From contig AJXE01000005.1 in assembly GCA_000263395.1 (NCBI GenBank), positions 62,001 through 126,000 of the forward strand: a DNA stretch of 64,000 nucleotides, read 5' to 3'. The DNA is from Stutzerimonas stutzeri TS44. Lineage in GTDB: Bacteria; Pseudomonadota; Gammaproteobacteria; Pseudomonadales; Pseudomonadaceae. Made by a program: the position numbers and the translations under genes. Each line of letters opens with the position of its first letter. Positions within the stretch are counted from its first letter, which is position 1. Of the stretch, positions 43,136-53,151 are shown piece after piece. The notes under the pieces were generated by a model, which was given only the letters and a program-made list of their open reading frames with translations, made no database searches and was not told the origin of the DNA.

Positions 43136-44218
<1,083 letters not shown>

Positions 44219-44239
44219 GGGGGATTTCCTCTGGAAATA

Positions 44240-44315
44240 GCTGCAAGCTTCAAGCGGCAAGCCCCAAGCAAAAGCTGCTTCTACTTGCAGCTTGAAGCTT
44301 GCGGCTTGCCGCTTC
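44240..44315. repeat. Imperfect inverted repeat between leuD and leuB
   Basis: Left arm CTGCAAGCTTCAAGCGGCAA and right arm GCAGCTTGAAGCTTGCGG (then CTTGCCGCTTC) are near-complements and can fold into a long hairpin. Word content (AAGC/GCTT repeats) matches the element at 9484-9558. Confidence 0.65.
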
Positions 44316-44317
44316 GG

Positions 44318-44965
44318 TTATTTGATTGCGCCGAACAGCCAGGGCTGGCTCTGCTGGTGGCGGGTTTCGAAGGCGCGAATCGCATCGGCGTCCTGCAGGG
44401 TCAGGCCGATATCGTCCAGGCCGTTGAGCAGGCAGTGCTTGCGGAAGGCATCGACTTCAAAGGAGTACTGCTTGCCGTCCGGACGGGTCACGGTCTGTGC
44501 GGCCAGATCGACGGTGAGCTGGTAGCCCTCGGTCGCCTCGGCCTGCTCGAACAGCTCGTCCATCTCAGTTTCACTGAGGATGATCGGCAGCAGGCCGTTC
44601 TTGAAGCTGTTGTTGTAGAAGATGTCGGCGAAGCTCGGCGCGATGATTGCGCGGAAGCCGTATTCTTCCAGCGCCCACGGCGCATGTTCGCGGGACGAGC
44701 CGCAGCCGAAGTTCTCGCGGGCCAGCAGCACGCTGGCGCCCTGGTAGCGCGGGAAGTTCAGCACGAACTCCTTGTTCAGCGGGCGATTGGAGCAGTCCTG
44801 ATTCGGCTGCCCCACATCCAGATAGCGCCACTCGTCGAACAGGTTGGGACCGAAGCCGGTACGCTTGATCGACTTGAGAAATTGCTTGGGGATGATCTGG
44901 TCGGTATCGACGTTGGCGCGATCCAGCGGGCAGACCAGGCCGGTGTGTTGGGTAAAGGCTTTCAT
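44318..44965 (-). CDS. leuD: 3-isopropylmalate dehydratase small subunit
   Basis: With LeuC this subunit isomerises 2-isopropylmalate to 3-isopropylmalate. It has 215 residues, the family length. [21 protein letters not shown] (in part, ~11-30) and [20 protein letters not shown] (~75-94), the substrate-specifying loop, are conserved. It starts 10 bases after the leuC stop, so the two subunits are made together. Confidence 0.97.
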   Translation of the reverse strand: MKAFTQHTGLVCPLDRANVDTDQIIPKQFLKSIKRTGFGPNLFDEWRYLDVGQPNQDCSNRPLNKEFVLNFPRYQGASVLLARENFGCGSSREHAPWALEEYGFRAIIAPSFADIFYNNSFKNGLLPIILSETEMDELFEQAEATEGYQLTVDLAAQTVTRPDGKQYSFEVDAFRKHCLLNGLDDIGLTLQDADAIRAFETRHQQSQPWLFGAIK

Positions 44966-44975
44966 GTGTTGCTCC

Positions 44976-46403
44976 TCAGGCCTGGATCAGTTCGCGAACA
45001 TCGATGAAACGGCCGGTCACCGCGGCGGCGGCGGCCATCGCCGGGCTGACCAGATGGGTACGACCGCCGGCACCCTGGCGCCCTTCGAAGTTGCGGTTGG
45101 ACGTGGAAGCGCAATGCTCGCCGCTGCCCAGCTTGTCCGGGTTCATCGCCAGGCACATGGAACAGCCCGGCTCGCGCCATTCGAAACCGGCCTCGATGAA
45201 GATCTTGTCCAGCCCCTCGGCCTCGGCCTGCTGCTTGACCAGGCCGGAACCCGGCACCACCAGCGCCTGCTTGACGTTCGCCGCGACCTTGCGGCCCTTG
45301 GCCACTTCAGCGGCGGCACGCAGGTCCTCGATCCGCGAGTTGGTGCACGAACCGATGAACACACGATCCAGCTTGATCTCGGTGATCGGCTGGTTGGCGC
45401 TCAGGCCCATGTATTTCAGCGCACGGACGATGGAGTCGCGCTTAACCGGATCGGCCTCGGCGGCCGGGTCCGGCACGCGCTGGTCGACCGCCAGCACCAT
45501 TTCCGGCGAAGTGCCCCAGCTGACCTGCGGCTTGATGTCCTCGGCCTTCAGCTCGACGATGGTATCGAATACCGCGTCGTCATCGGACACCAGATCCTTC
45601 CAGGCTTCGACTGCCTTTACCCAATCCGCGCCCTTCGGCGCGTAGGGACGACCTTCGACATAGGCGATGGTCTTCTCGTCGCAGGCGACCATGCCCACAC
45701 GGGCGCCGGCCTCGATGGACATGTTGCAGATGGTCATGCGGCCTTCCATGGACAGATCGCGGATGGCACTGCCGGCGAACTCCAGCGCATGGCCGTTGCC
45801 GCCGGCGGTGCCGATCTTGCCGATCACGGCGAGTACGATGTCCTTGGCGGTGACACCGAACGGCAGCTTGCCTTCGACGCGCACCTGCATGTTCTTCATC
45901 TTCTTGGCGACCAGGCACTGGGTGGCGAGCACATGTTCGACTTCCGAAGTGCCGATGCCGTGGGCCAGCGCGCCGAAGGCGCCGTGGGTAGAGGTGTGCG
46001 AGTCGCCACAGACCACGGTCATGCCCGGCAGGGTGGCGCCCTGCTCCGGGCCGATGACGTGGACGATGCCCTGGCGCACGTCGTTCATCTTGAATTCGAG
46101 GATGCCGAAGTCATCGCAGTTCTCGTCGAGCGTCTGCACCTGGATGCGCGAGACCTCGTCGGCGATGGCTTCCAGGCCGCCCTGGCGCTCGCCCTTGGTG
46201 GTCGGCACGTTGTGGTCCGGGGTCGCGATGTTGGCGTCGATGCGCCACGGCTTGCGTCCGGCCAGACGCAGCCCTTCGAAAGCCTGGGGCGAAGTCACTT
46301 CATGCAGGATGTGACGATCGATGTAGATCAGCGACGAACCATCGTCGCGCCGCTTCACCTCGTGCATCTCCCAAAGCTTGTCGTAGAGCGTTTTGCCGGC
46401 CAT
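44976..46403 (-). CDS. leuC: 3-isopropylmalate dehydratase large subunit
   Basis: This is the 4Fe-4S aconitase-family subunit of isopropylmalate isomerase. From the ATG at 46403 ([16 protein letters not shown]) it has 475 residues. The cluster cysteines are visible in [16 protein letters not shown] (~343-358) and [16 protein letters not shown] (~403-418). [24 protein letters not shown] (in part, ~128-146) is the aconitase-type active-site stretch. It is the first gene of leuCDB, divergent from a LysR regulator with a 190-base gap holding a candidate operator. Confidence 0.97.
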   Translation of the reverse strand: MAGKTLYDKLWEMHEVKRRDDGSSLIYIDRHILHEVTSPQAFEGLRLAGRKPWRIDANIATPDHNVPTTKGERQGGLEAIADEVSRIQVQTLDENCDDFGILEFKMNDVRQGIVHVIGPEQGATLPGMTVVCGDSHTSTHGAFGALAHGIGTSEVEHVLATQCLVAKKMKNMQVRVEGKLPFGVTAKDIVLAVIGKIGTAGGNGHALEFAGSAIRDLSMEGRMTICNMSIEAGARVGMVACDEKTIAYVEGRPYAPKGADWVKAVEAWKDLVSDDDAVFDTIVELKAEDIKPQVSWGTSPEMVLAVDQRVPDPAAEADPVKRDSIVRALKYMGLSANQPITEIKLDRVFIGSCTNSRIEDLRAAAEVAKGRKVAANVKQALVVPGSGLVKQQAEAEGLDKIFIEAGFEWREPGCSMCLAMNPDKLGSGEHCASTSNRNFEGRQGAGGRTHLVSPAMAAAAAVTGRFIDVRELIQA

Positions 46404-46477
46404 CGGAGTTTTCCTCATCTGCTTTCTATGCGGGGCGAATAGCCCTTGCGCTTATGGGGCGATCCTAGGGGCTTGAA

Positions 46478-46490
46478 TTGAATTACTCAA
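46478..46490. promoter_or_regulatory. Candidate LysR-type operator between leuC and the regulator
   Basis: TTGAATTACTCAA is a 13-base imperfect dyad fitting the T-N11-A box of LysR-type regulators, 75 bases upstream of leuC and 105 upstream of the regulator's ATG. It lies in the AT-rich part of the gap. Confidence 0.5.
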
Positions 46491-46594
46491 ATTCATATTT
46501 TTTATCCGAAGCATTCCTCGCAGGAATTACGACAAACCCTCTGGATAGCGCAAATTCACGGCTGCGCAGCGCCAGCAACCACCCGGAATAATTC

Positions 46595-47494
46595 ATGGAT
46601 CTCGCCAACCTCAATGCTTTCATCGCCGTCGCCGAAACCGGCAGCTTCTCGCTGGCAGCCGAGCGCCTGCATGTGACGCAACCGGCCGTCAGCAAGCGGA
46701 TCGCCGCACTGGAAGGGCAGCTCGACGTACGCCTGTTCGATCGGCTGGGCCGCGAGATCGGCCTGACCGAGGCCGGTCGCGCACTGCTGCCGCGCGCCTA
46801 CCAGATTCTCAATGTGCTGGAGGATACCCGCCGCGCCCTGACCAATCTCAACGGCGACATCGGCGGGCGGCTGTTGCTGGCCACCAGCCATCACATCGGC
46901 CTGCATCGTCTGCCACCGCTGCTGCGCGCGTTCACCCGGGCCCATCCGCAGGTGACCCTGGACATTCGTTTTCTCGATTCGGAGGTCGCCTACGACGAGG
47001 TGCTGCATGGCCGTGCGGAACTGGCGGTCATCACCCTGGCGCCGCAAACAGCCGAGCCGGTGAAGGCGGTGAAGGTCTGGAACGACCCGCTGGATTTCGT
47101 CGTCGCGCCCGAACACCCGCTGGCGCGCCGCCCCGCCATCACTCTGGCCGATATCGCCAGCCATCCGGCGGTGTTTCCCGGCGGCAACACCTTCACCCAC
47201 CACATCGCGCAGCGCCTGTTCGAGCGCGAAGAGCTGGCGCCCAACATCACCATGAGCACCAACTATATGGAGACGATCAAGATGATGGTGTCCATCGGCA
47301 TCGCCTGGAGCGTGTTGCCGCGCAGCATGCTCGACGAACAGGTGGTACGCCTGGATCTGCCGGGCATCCAGCTGTCGCGCCAGCTAGGCTACATCCGGCA
47401 CACCGAGCGCACGCTCTCCAATGCCGCCAGAGCGTTCATGACGCTGCTCGATCGCGCGGCGGATGATGCCGGGCACAAGGTAGGCGGCCAATAA
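46595..47494 (+). CDS. LysR-family transcriptional regulator
   Basis: This 299-residue regulator has an N-terminal winged helix-turn-helix (LNAFIAVAETGSFSLAAERLH and VTQPAVSKRIAALEGQL, residues ~5-45) and a C-terminal co-inducer domain of the periplasmic-binding type. It is divergently transcribed from leuC, a classic layout in which the regulator controls the neighbouring operon. By analogy with LeuO or LeuR-type control it may respond to a leucine-pathway intermediate, but that is inference. The SDR gene follows 16 bases later on the same strand, so both may be one transcript. Confidence 0.92.
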   Translation: MDLANLNAFIAVAETGSFSLAAERLHVTQPAVSKRIAALEGQLDVRLFDRLGREIGLTEAGRALLPRAYQILNVLEDTRRALTNLNGDIGGRLLLATSHHIGLHRLPPLLRAFTRAHPQVTLDIRFLDSEVAYDEVLHGRAELAVITLAPQTAEPVKAVKVWNDPLDFVVAPEHPLARRPAITLADIASHPAVFPGGNTFTHHIAQRLFEREELAPNITMSTNYMETIKMMVSIGIAWSVLPRSMLDEQVVRLDLPGIQLSRQLGYIRHTERTLSNAARAFMTLLDRAADDAGHKVGGQ

Positions 47495-47510
47495 TAAAGA
47501 GGGACCGGCA

Positions 47511-48257
47511 ATGTCCAGGGTCATGCTGATCACAGGCGCCAGTCGTGGCATCGGCGCCGCCACCGCGCAACTGGCAGCCGAACGGGGCTATGCCCTGTGC
47601 CTGAATTATCGTCACCGGGAAGACGCCGCGCGCCAGGTGCTGCGCGACGTTCAGCGCCTCGACGTGCAGGCCATCGCAGTGCAGGCCGATGTCGCCCGGG
47701 AAGAGGAAGTGCTCGCCCTGTTCGCCACGCTTGATAGGGAATTCGACCGCCTCGACGTGCTGGTCAACAACGCCGGCATGCTGGAGCGACAGATGCGCCT
47801 GGAGCAGATGGACGCGGCGCGCTGGAATCGCGTGCTCGGCGCCAATGTGATCGGCAGCTTTCTCTGCGCCCGCGAGGCGATCAAGCGGATGTCGACACGT
47901 CATGGCGGACATGGCGGCGCGATCATCAATCTTTCCTCGGCAGCCGCACGCCTCGGAGCCCCCGGCGAGTACATCGACTATGCGGCAGCCAAGGGCGCCA
48001 TCGACAGCATGACGCTGGGGCTGGCCAGGGAAGTGGGCGGCGAAGGCATTCGGGTCAACGCGGTGCGTCCCGGCATCATCCATACCGACATCCACGCCAG
48101 CGGCGGCGAGCCGGACCGGATCGAGCGGGTCAAGACAAGCGTTCCGCTCGGACGCGGTGGCGACGCACGTGAGGTCGCCGAGGCGATTCTCTGGCTCGCC
48201 AGCGAGGGCGCCAGCTATACCAGCGGCGCGTTGCTGGACGTCAGCGGTGGGCGCTGA
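47511..48257 (+). CDS. Short-chain dehydrogenase/reductase
   Basis: This 248-residue SDR has the Rossmann motif MLITGASRGIGAATAQ (~5-19), LVNNAGM at ~84-90, a catalytic serine in INLSSAAARLG and YIDYAAAKGAID with the YxxxK dyad (Tyr ~158, Lys ~162). The C-terminus SGALLDVSGGR is usual. Substrate is unknown; FabG-like ketoreductases share this architecture. Its place directly after the LysR gene suggests co-regulation. As I recall, P. aeruginosa carries an SDR between xcpQ and metZ; none is there in this window, and this one might be the relocated counterpart. Confidence 0.88.
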   Translation: MSRVMLITGASRGIGAATAQLAAERGYALCLNYRHREDAARQVLRDVQRLDVQAIAVQADVAREEEVLALFATLDREFDRLDVLVNNAGMLERQMRLEQMDAARWNRVLGANVIGSFLCAREAIKRMSTRHGGHGGAIINLSSAAARLGAPGEYIDYAAAKGAIDSMTLGLAREVGGEGIRVNAVRPGIIHTDIHASGGEPDRIERVKTSVPLGRGGDAREVAEAILWLASEGASYTSGALLDVSGGR

Positions 48258-48262
48258 GCCGC

Positions 48263-49237
48263 CTACGCCAGCGCCAGCTGACGGATGGCCTGGGTATCCA
48301 CGCCGAGCAGCGCATCGATCCGCGCGCAGTCGTTCTCCCGGCGTAGCTCGGCGAACAATGTCGCTGCCTGCGGATAATTGCGCGTCAGCAAGGCGAGCCA
48401 TTGCTTGAGCCGGCCGGGCGCGTAACGCGGTGCGATCTTGCCGCGGGCCTGGCGCCAGAAGTCGGCCAGCATGGGCTTGAACTCGTCCCAGCCCATTTCC
48501 GCCACCGCCTGCCCCCGCCTCGTCGCGACGATCTGACGAGCCAGATCGGGACGCGAAACCAGCCCGCGCCCCAGCATCACATCCTCGACACCGCTGACCT
48601 CGCGACAGCGGCGCCAGTCCTCTACTGACCAGATATCGCCGTTGGCGTACACCGGCACATCCACCACCTCCTGCACCCTGGCCACCCATTCCCAGTGCGC
48701 CGGCGGCTTGTAGCCATCCAGCTTGGTGCGCGCATGCACCACCAGTTGCTGCGCGCCGCCGGCAGCCAATGCGCGTGCGCAATCGAGGGCGCCATCCGGG
48801 CTGTCGAAGCCCAGGCGCATCTTGGCGGTCAGCGGAATCTGCGGCGGAACGCTGCGGCGCACCTCGCGGACGATGGCATGCAGCAGCTCCGGCTCCTTGA
48901 GCAGCACGGCGCCGCCACGCGACTTGTTGACCGTTCGCGCCGGGCAGCCGAAGTTCAGGTCTATAGCCGGCGCCCCCAGGGTGCAAGCGTAGGCGGCATT
49001 ATCCGCCAGGCAGGCCGGATCGGAGCCCAGCAGTTGCACGCGCACTGGCGTGCCGGCGCGAGTCACGGCACCGCTGTCCAGTTCCGGTGCAAGCTTGCGG
49101 AAGCTGCTCTGCGGCAGAAGGCGATCCGAGACACGAATGAACTCGGTCACGCACCAGTCGACCCCGCCCGCCCGGGTCAGGACATCGCGCAGGATTTCGT
49201 CGACCAGTCCTTCCATCGGTGCAAGGGCGATCTGCAT
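48263..49237 (-). CDS. dusC: tRNA-dihydrouridine(16) synthase DusC
   Basis: This FMN enzyme reduces uridine 16 in the tRNA D-loop. It has 324 residues from the ATG at 49237 ([20 protein letters not shown]). The active-site cysteine lies in [20 protein letters not shown] (~95-114), the Dus signature. [19 protein letters not shown] (~141-159) and [16 protein letters not shown] (~168-183) point to the DusC subgroup rather than DusA or DusB. The frame opens 37 codons earlier, but that part lacks family similarity. It is convergent with the SDR gene. Confidence 0.93.
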   Translation of the reverse strand: MQIALAPMEGLVDEILRDVLTRAGGVDWCVTEFIRVSDRLLPQSSFRKLAPELDSGAVTRAGTPVRVQLLGSDPACLADNAAYACTLGAPAIDLNFGCPARTVNKSRGGAVLLKEPELLHAIVREVRRSVPPQIPLTAKMRLGFDSPDGALDCARALAAGGAQQLVVHARTKLDGYKPPAHWEWVARVQEVVDVPVYANGDIWSVEDWRRCREVSGVEDVMLGRGLVSRPDLARQIVATRRGQAVAEMGWDEFKPMLADFWRQARGKIAPRYAPGRLKQWLALLTRNYPQAATLFAELRRENDCARIDALLGVDTQAIRQLALA

Positions 49238-49348
49238 GGTCCGCGGCGGCTCGTGGAAAAAAGGGACGGCATTGTACGGAGATCGACCGCGTTGATGAAT
49301 GCCGGTCGATCGCCTGCGCCTGTCAACCCGATGCAGAAGCACGCGCAA

Positions 49349-49630
49349 TCAATCGCCGAGCTTGTCCCGTTGCCCACGCCGGTGATGGACCATATCGGTC
49401 TCGTTGCCGGCATGACCGGGCTCACCGGCATTTCGATCGATCGGGCTCGACAGGCGCTCCGGCGCCTTCCCCAGGTTTTTTTCCGCTTGCTGCACTCGCT
49501 GGATCGCGGTGTCGGTTTTCTGCGCATCAACTCCCGCAGTTCCGTGCCCGGGCGGCACGCTGTCAGATTGCGCCAATGCAGCGCTCGCCCACCACAGCAG
49601 TCCGGCGACCAGCAGAAGATGCACACGCAT
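49349..49630 (-). CDS. Small secreted hypothetical protein
   Basis: From the ATG at 49630 this encodes 93 residues with a clear signal peptide, MRVHLLLVAGLLWWASAALA, cut before QSDSVPPG. The mature ~72-residue part is hydrophilic, Gly/His/Asp-rich and cysteine-free (for example NETDMVHHRRGQRDK near the end). I do not recognise the family. GAAAAGGAGACAGTC upstream is a good ribosome-binding site, which supports the gene and this start. Periplasmic location is inferred. Confidence 0.65.
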   Translation of the reverse strand: MRVHLLLVAGLLWWASAALAQSDSVPPGHGTAGVDAQKTDTAIQRVQQAEKNLGKAPERLSSPIDRNAGEPGHAGNETDMVHHRRGQRDKLGD

Positions 49631-49758
49631 GACTGTCTCCTTTTCACTCTTTATACATATTAGGCCGTGCGCCGTGACCCGCGTGCCCTTCGCGATCCGG
49701 AACCGCTTCCGGTACACAAGGTCCACTGCATGCCAAAGGACGAGATTTGCAGCACAGG

Positions 49759-49962
49759 ATGCGCTACATGATGACGCCTGCCTTCACCCTCATGCTGATG
49801 CTCTTCGGCTGGTTCCTAGTCGCGCTGGCGCTGCTCTGGGGGATGATGCGTATCGCCCGGCGCCACCACCGGCCACTGGTAGGCTCTCGCTCCGACTGCC
49901 CGCGGGTGAAGATTTTTCAGCGTTCCGACCCTACTCAGAAAAACTTTCTAATAAGGCCGTGA
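49759..49962 (+). CDS. Possible small membrane protein
   Basis: This open frame of 67 codons from the ATG at 49759 has one strongly hydrophobic segment (FTLMLMLFGWFLVALALLWG, residues ~7-27) followed by a basic tail (RIARRHH). That is the look of a small bitopic inner-membrane protein. No family is recognised and no strong ribosome-binding site is seen. Its stop lies inside the -35 region of the following tRNA promoter. It could be non-coding. Confidence 0.35.
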   Translation: MRYMMTPAFTLMLMLFGWFLVALALLWGMMRIARRHHRPLVGSRSDCPRVKIFQRSDPTQKNFLIRP

Positions 49963-49986
49963 CAATCATGACAGAACCTGTAGAAT
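49959..49986 (+). promoter_or_regulatory. Promoter of first initiator tRNA
   Basis: GTGACA (49959-49964), a 16-base spacer and TAGAAT (49981-49986), with the tRNA 5' end 7 bases downstream. It parallels the second copy at 50174-50201. Confidence 0.65.
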
Positions 49987-49992
49987 TCGCGC

Positions 49993-50069
<77 letters not shown>

Positions 50070-50073
50070 ATTC

Positions 50074-50105
50074 AAAAGGCCACTCATCGAGTGGCCTTTT
50101 TCGTT
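50074..50105 (+). terminator. Terminator of tRNA-fMet copy 1
   Basis: AAAGGCCACTC-ATC-GAGTGGCCTTT stem followed by TTCGTTTT, five bases past the tRNA. Confidence 0.9.
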
Positions 50106-50173
50106 TTAGTCTAATCTGCACCACCTTGCATCGTTAACCCGCTGATTAAAAAGCTCTTTTCTCGAAAAATCGC

Positions 50174-50201
50174 TTGACAGCCGGCGCTCAATCCGTAGAA
50201 T
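50174..50201 (+). promoter_or_regulatory. Promoter of second initiator tRNA
   Basis: Consensus TTGACA (50174-50179), a 16-base spacer and TAGAAT (50196-50201), 7 bases before the tRNA. Confidence 0.75.
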
Positions 50202-50207
50202 TCACGG

Positions 50208-50284
<77 letters not shown>

Positions 50285-50288
50285 ATTC

Positions 50289-50320
50289 AAAAGGCCACTC
50301 ATCGAGTGGCCTTTTTCGTT
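50289..50320 (+). terminator. Terminator of tRNA-fMet copy 2
   Basis: Same hairpin as after copy 1 (AAAGGCCACTC/GAGTGGCCTTT) with a TTCGTTT tail. Confidence 0.9.
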
Positions 50321-51127
50321 TCGCCTCCAGGCACAGTGCCATTCGGCCCAAGCCACTACCCTCTCCCGCCCTACTCTTCACGTCCTCACGGCTCGACTTT
50401 TCGTACCGGCTTGCTACCGTAACGGAAGCAACTCTCATTTCACAATTACTTATGCCGAACAATATTTTAAAAGGGAATTTTTATTTCCATAGGCATTCTC
50501 TTAGTGTCATGGTCAACTATTCCGCAGTAATAGCGCACTGTGCCAACTGCAATCCACCTAAGGATTGATTCTCGCGAAAACCGTCAAAATAATTTTTCTC
50601 TTTCTGCTCAAGCAGTTATACGAGCCGATTGAAACAATCCCATAGCGCAACAAGAAATCGCCTCCAATAGCTTGACTCTGATCACGCTTTGGCGGATATC
50701 TGTTGCCGCAAGGAGTGGTGAGCTGCGAGCAGTTAAGATCATCGGGAGCGATCAAGTTCAGCAGCCGAGTCATACCGCCAGGAAAGCCCCGAGAAATCGT
50801 CATTGCAAAAACCTCAAAGAGGTGAATGCGGTAGCTTTGTCCCGATGGACAAACAGTTGGCTTGCGGTACAGAAGTTAATCCAAGGACCACGCAACAGAA
50901 ACAGCGCAATCGGCCTGAAACGCCGATGGGCGGTAGCATTTCCGGTTGCTTTCGGGTACGGAACAGGCTTTATCCATATCGCCATTCGCTCAGCGAATGC
51001 ACTAGGCATCCGCATATATTTCGATATTGATATGAGCGGTACGAGCATATAGCGATAACGCACCGAAAATATATAGACCCACATATAAGAGCCTTCATCT
51101 ACCACTGTTTTTTTGCGGGAGAAACTC
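50321..51127. other. AT-richer, gene-poor leader of the polysaccharide cluster
   Basis: About 800 bases without a convincing gene. Short open frames on both strands show no recognisable family, no good ribosome-binding site and no consistent codon use. Base composition is visibly more AT-rich than the rest of the window. The right half contains two ops-like words at 50827-50837 and 50929-50939 and probably the promoter and untranslated leader of the plus-strand cluster that starts at 51128. Confidence 0.6.
50911..50939 (+). promoter_or_regulatory. JUMPstart/ops-like antitermination element
   Basis: CTGAAAC (50915-50921), seven bases, then GGCGGTAGCAT (50929-50939). The ops consensus is GGCGGTAGCGT (10 of 11 match), and enteric JUMPstart elements carry CTGAAAC just upstream. 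It lies 189 bases before the first gene of the cluster, which also encodes an RfaH-like protein. A weaker copy, TGCGGTAGCTT, is at 50827-50837. Confidence 0.7.
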
Positions 51128-51907
51128 GTGCGCGCTCAATCTTGCAAATTCGATAAAAACTCAGCTTCGCTTATTGCCAGGAATATCAATGAAGATGGTT
51201 ATGCCTGCATATCCGAGTTCCTCAGCGCGCCGCAACTTGAACAACTTCGCACGCAACTGGCGATCGACGCCGAGCGCCATGCGGGGAACTACTTCGCCTA
51301 TCACGGCGACAACGCGCTGGCTGGCAGTCTGCTCGTAGCGTTGAAGGCAGCGCCTGATTTCCAGACCATGCTCGCCGATGTTTATCGACAGGCGGCCGGA
51401 AACAACGCGCCGAGTTCGGAGATATTTCCAGTATTGCGCTGCGTCCAGGGTGGCAGCGGCCGCCGGGAATCCAATTGCTTTCATTTCGATGCCAGCCTGG
51501 TGACAGCCCTGCTCCCCATCGAAATTCCCCAGCAGGGCAATCCGAACGAGCGCGGCGACCTGCTGCTGTTTGCCAATCGGCGTCGTGTCCGCCCCAGCGT
51601 GCTGCTCAACGTGGTGGAGAAGGCGCTGGTGCAGAACACCTTCACGCGCAAGCTGATCAGCCTCGGCATACGCCTGCGTCTGCTCCGTCCGCAGCGCCTG
51701 TGCCTGGTGCCCGGCAACCTCTACCTGTTCTGGGGCTATCGCTCGCTGCACGCCAATGAGCCCTGCAACCCGGCCTATCGCCGTGCCACGGCGATCTTTC
51801 ATTACGGCGATCCGCATGCCGGCAGCCTGCTGACCAGCCTGATCCTGGCGGTCAACCAGCACCGTGCGCGGCGTGCCAGCCAGATAAACGACCAGCACGC
51901 CATCTGA
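51128..51907 (+). CDS. Putative 2OG-Fe(II) oxygenase of the polysaccharide cluster
   Basis: From a GTG at 51128, with GGGAG six to seven bases upstream, this encodes 259 residues. An upstream TTG at 51113 is less likely. The pattern H119-x-D121 (NCFHFDAS) and H208 (YRSLHANEPC) with an arginine ten residues later (AYRRATAIFHYGD) is the facial triad plus 2-oxoglutarate contact expected of phytanoyl-CoA-type dioxygenases. The role is unknown: it could hydroxylate a sugar, lipid carrier or amino acyl group during polysaccharide synthesis. It is the first gene of the cluster, nearest to the ops-like element. Confidence 0.65.
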   Translation: MRAQSCKFDKNSASLIARNINEDGYACISEFLSAPQLEQLRTQLAIDAERHAGNYFAYHGDNALAGSLLVALKAAPDFQTMLADVYRQAAGNNAPSSEIFPVLRCVQGGSGRRESNCFHFDASLVTALLPIEIPQQGNPNERGDLLLFANRRRVRPSVLLNVVEKALVQNTFTRKLISLGIRLRLLRPQRLCLVPGNLYLFWGYRSLHANEPCNPAYRRATAIFHYGDPHAGSLLTSLILAVNQHRARRASQINDQHAI

Positions 51908-51970
51908 TTGCCCTCCCCCTTGCTCGCCAGTAACCGGAGCACGGCCGCATGGCCCGATAAGGAAATCGAC

Positions 51971-53146
51971 ATGATCAACGTGACCAAGTCCTACCTGGGC
52001 AACAAAGACAAATTCATGGCCTACGTCGACCGCATCTACGACACCGGCTGGCTGACCAACCACGGCCCGCTGGGGCTGGCGCTGGAACAGCGGCTGCAGG
52101 AATACCTGGGCGTGAGGAACATCATCCTCACCAACAACGGCACCGTCGCCCTGCAGATCGCCTACCGGGCCCTGGGGCTCAGCGGCAGCGCGATCACCAC
52201 GCCGTTCAGCTTCGTGGCCACCACCAGCTCCCTGCAATGGGAAGGCATCCGGCCGATCTTCGCCGACATCGACGAGGCCACCTGGAACATCGATCCCGAG
52301 CGGATCGAAGCGAGCATCGCGCCCGACACCAGCGCCATCGTCGCCACCCATGTGTTCGGCAATCCCTGCGCGGTCGAACACATCCAGCGCATCGCGACCC
52401 GGCACAGGCTCAAGGTCGTGTACGACGGCGCCCATGCGTTCGGCGTGCGTCATGGCGGCCAGTCGGTGTTCAACTGGGGCGACATCAGCACCCTGAGCTT
52501 CCATGCCACCAAGCTGTTTCACACCATCGAGGGCGGCGCGATCGTCACCAACGATGATGCGCTGGCCGCACGGATACGCCTGCTGTGCAATTTCGGCATC
52601 GTCGACACCGACGTCATTCAGGGTATCGGCATCAACGCCAAGCTCAACGAATTCTCCGCGGCGATGGGACTGTGCATCCTCGACGACATCGAGGACATCC
52701 TCGACCAGCGCGCCGAGATCGGCCGGCGCTACGAGCGCGAGCTGGGCGGCTATTTCGACCTGCAGGTGCACCAGCCGGGCAACGGGCGCAACTACAGCTA
52801 CTTTCCCGTCGCACTGGCGAACGAGCTGCAACTGCTGCGCAGCCGCGAACAGCTGAACGACAACGGCATCAATCCGCGGCGCTATTTCTACCCCTCGCTG
52901 GACACGCTCGAATACCTGCAACCGCAGCTGCCGCAACCGCGCTCGCGCGCGCTCAGCCGCCGCGTGCTGTGTCTGCCGATCTACCCGGGCCTGCCGGCCA
53001 AGGTGCAGAGCCGCGTCATCCAGACCCTGCTCCACGAATCGCTCCACAGCGAGCAGGCCAGTCGTGCGCTGTTCAACCCGCTGGTGCAGGCCTTCGATCG
53101 GGTGCAGCCGCAGTTCACCGGCGCCACCTGCAAACGTATTTCCTGA
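51971..53146 (+). CDS. DegT/DnrJ/EryC1/StrS-family sugar aminotransferase
   Basis: This PLP enzyme is predicted to aminate a nucleotide-linked keto sugar. It has 391 residues from the ATG at 51971 (MINVTKSYLGNKDKFMAYV). The PLP lysine lies in SFHATKLFHTIEGGAIV (~178-194), the family motif, and KVVYDGAHAFGVRHGG (~153-168) is the Asp-containing cofactor site. LTNNGTVALQIAYRAL near 55 is also typical. The motif resembles FdtB/QdtB-type 3-amino-sugar transaminases, but the sugar cannot be fixed from sequence alone. No dTDP- or UDP-sugar dehydratase is visible in the window. Confidence 0.9.
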   Translation: MINVTKSYLGNKDKFMAYVDRIYDTGWLTNHGPLGLALEQRLQEYLGVRNIILTNNGTVALQIAYRALGLSGSAITTPFSFVATTSSLQWEGIRPIFADIDEATWNIDPERIEASIAPDTSAIVATHVFGNPCAVEHIQRIATRHRLKVVYDGAHAFGVRHGGQSVFNWGDISTLSFHATKLFHTIEGGAIVTNDDALAARIRLLCNFGIVDTDVIQGIGINAKLNEFSAAMGLCILDDIEDILDQRAEIGRRYERELGGYFDLQVHQPGNGRNYSYFPVALANELQLLRSREQLNDNGINPRRYFYPSLDTLEYLQPQLPQPRSRALSRRVLCLPIYPGLPAKVQSRVIQTLLHESLHSEQASRALFNPLVQAFDRVQPQFTGATCKRIS

Positions 53147-53151
53147 TTCGA

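Noticed and set aside
50672-51052. Plus-strand open frame of 126 codons in the polysaccharide leader
   Set aside because: No family resemblance, no ribosome-binding site and irregular codon use; the minus strand is equally open. Possibly a decayed gene, not a supported one.
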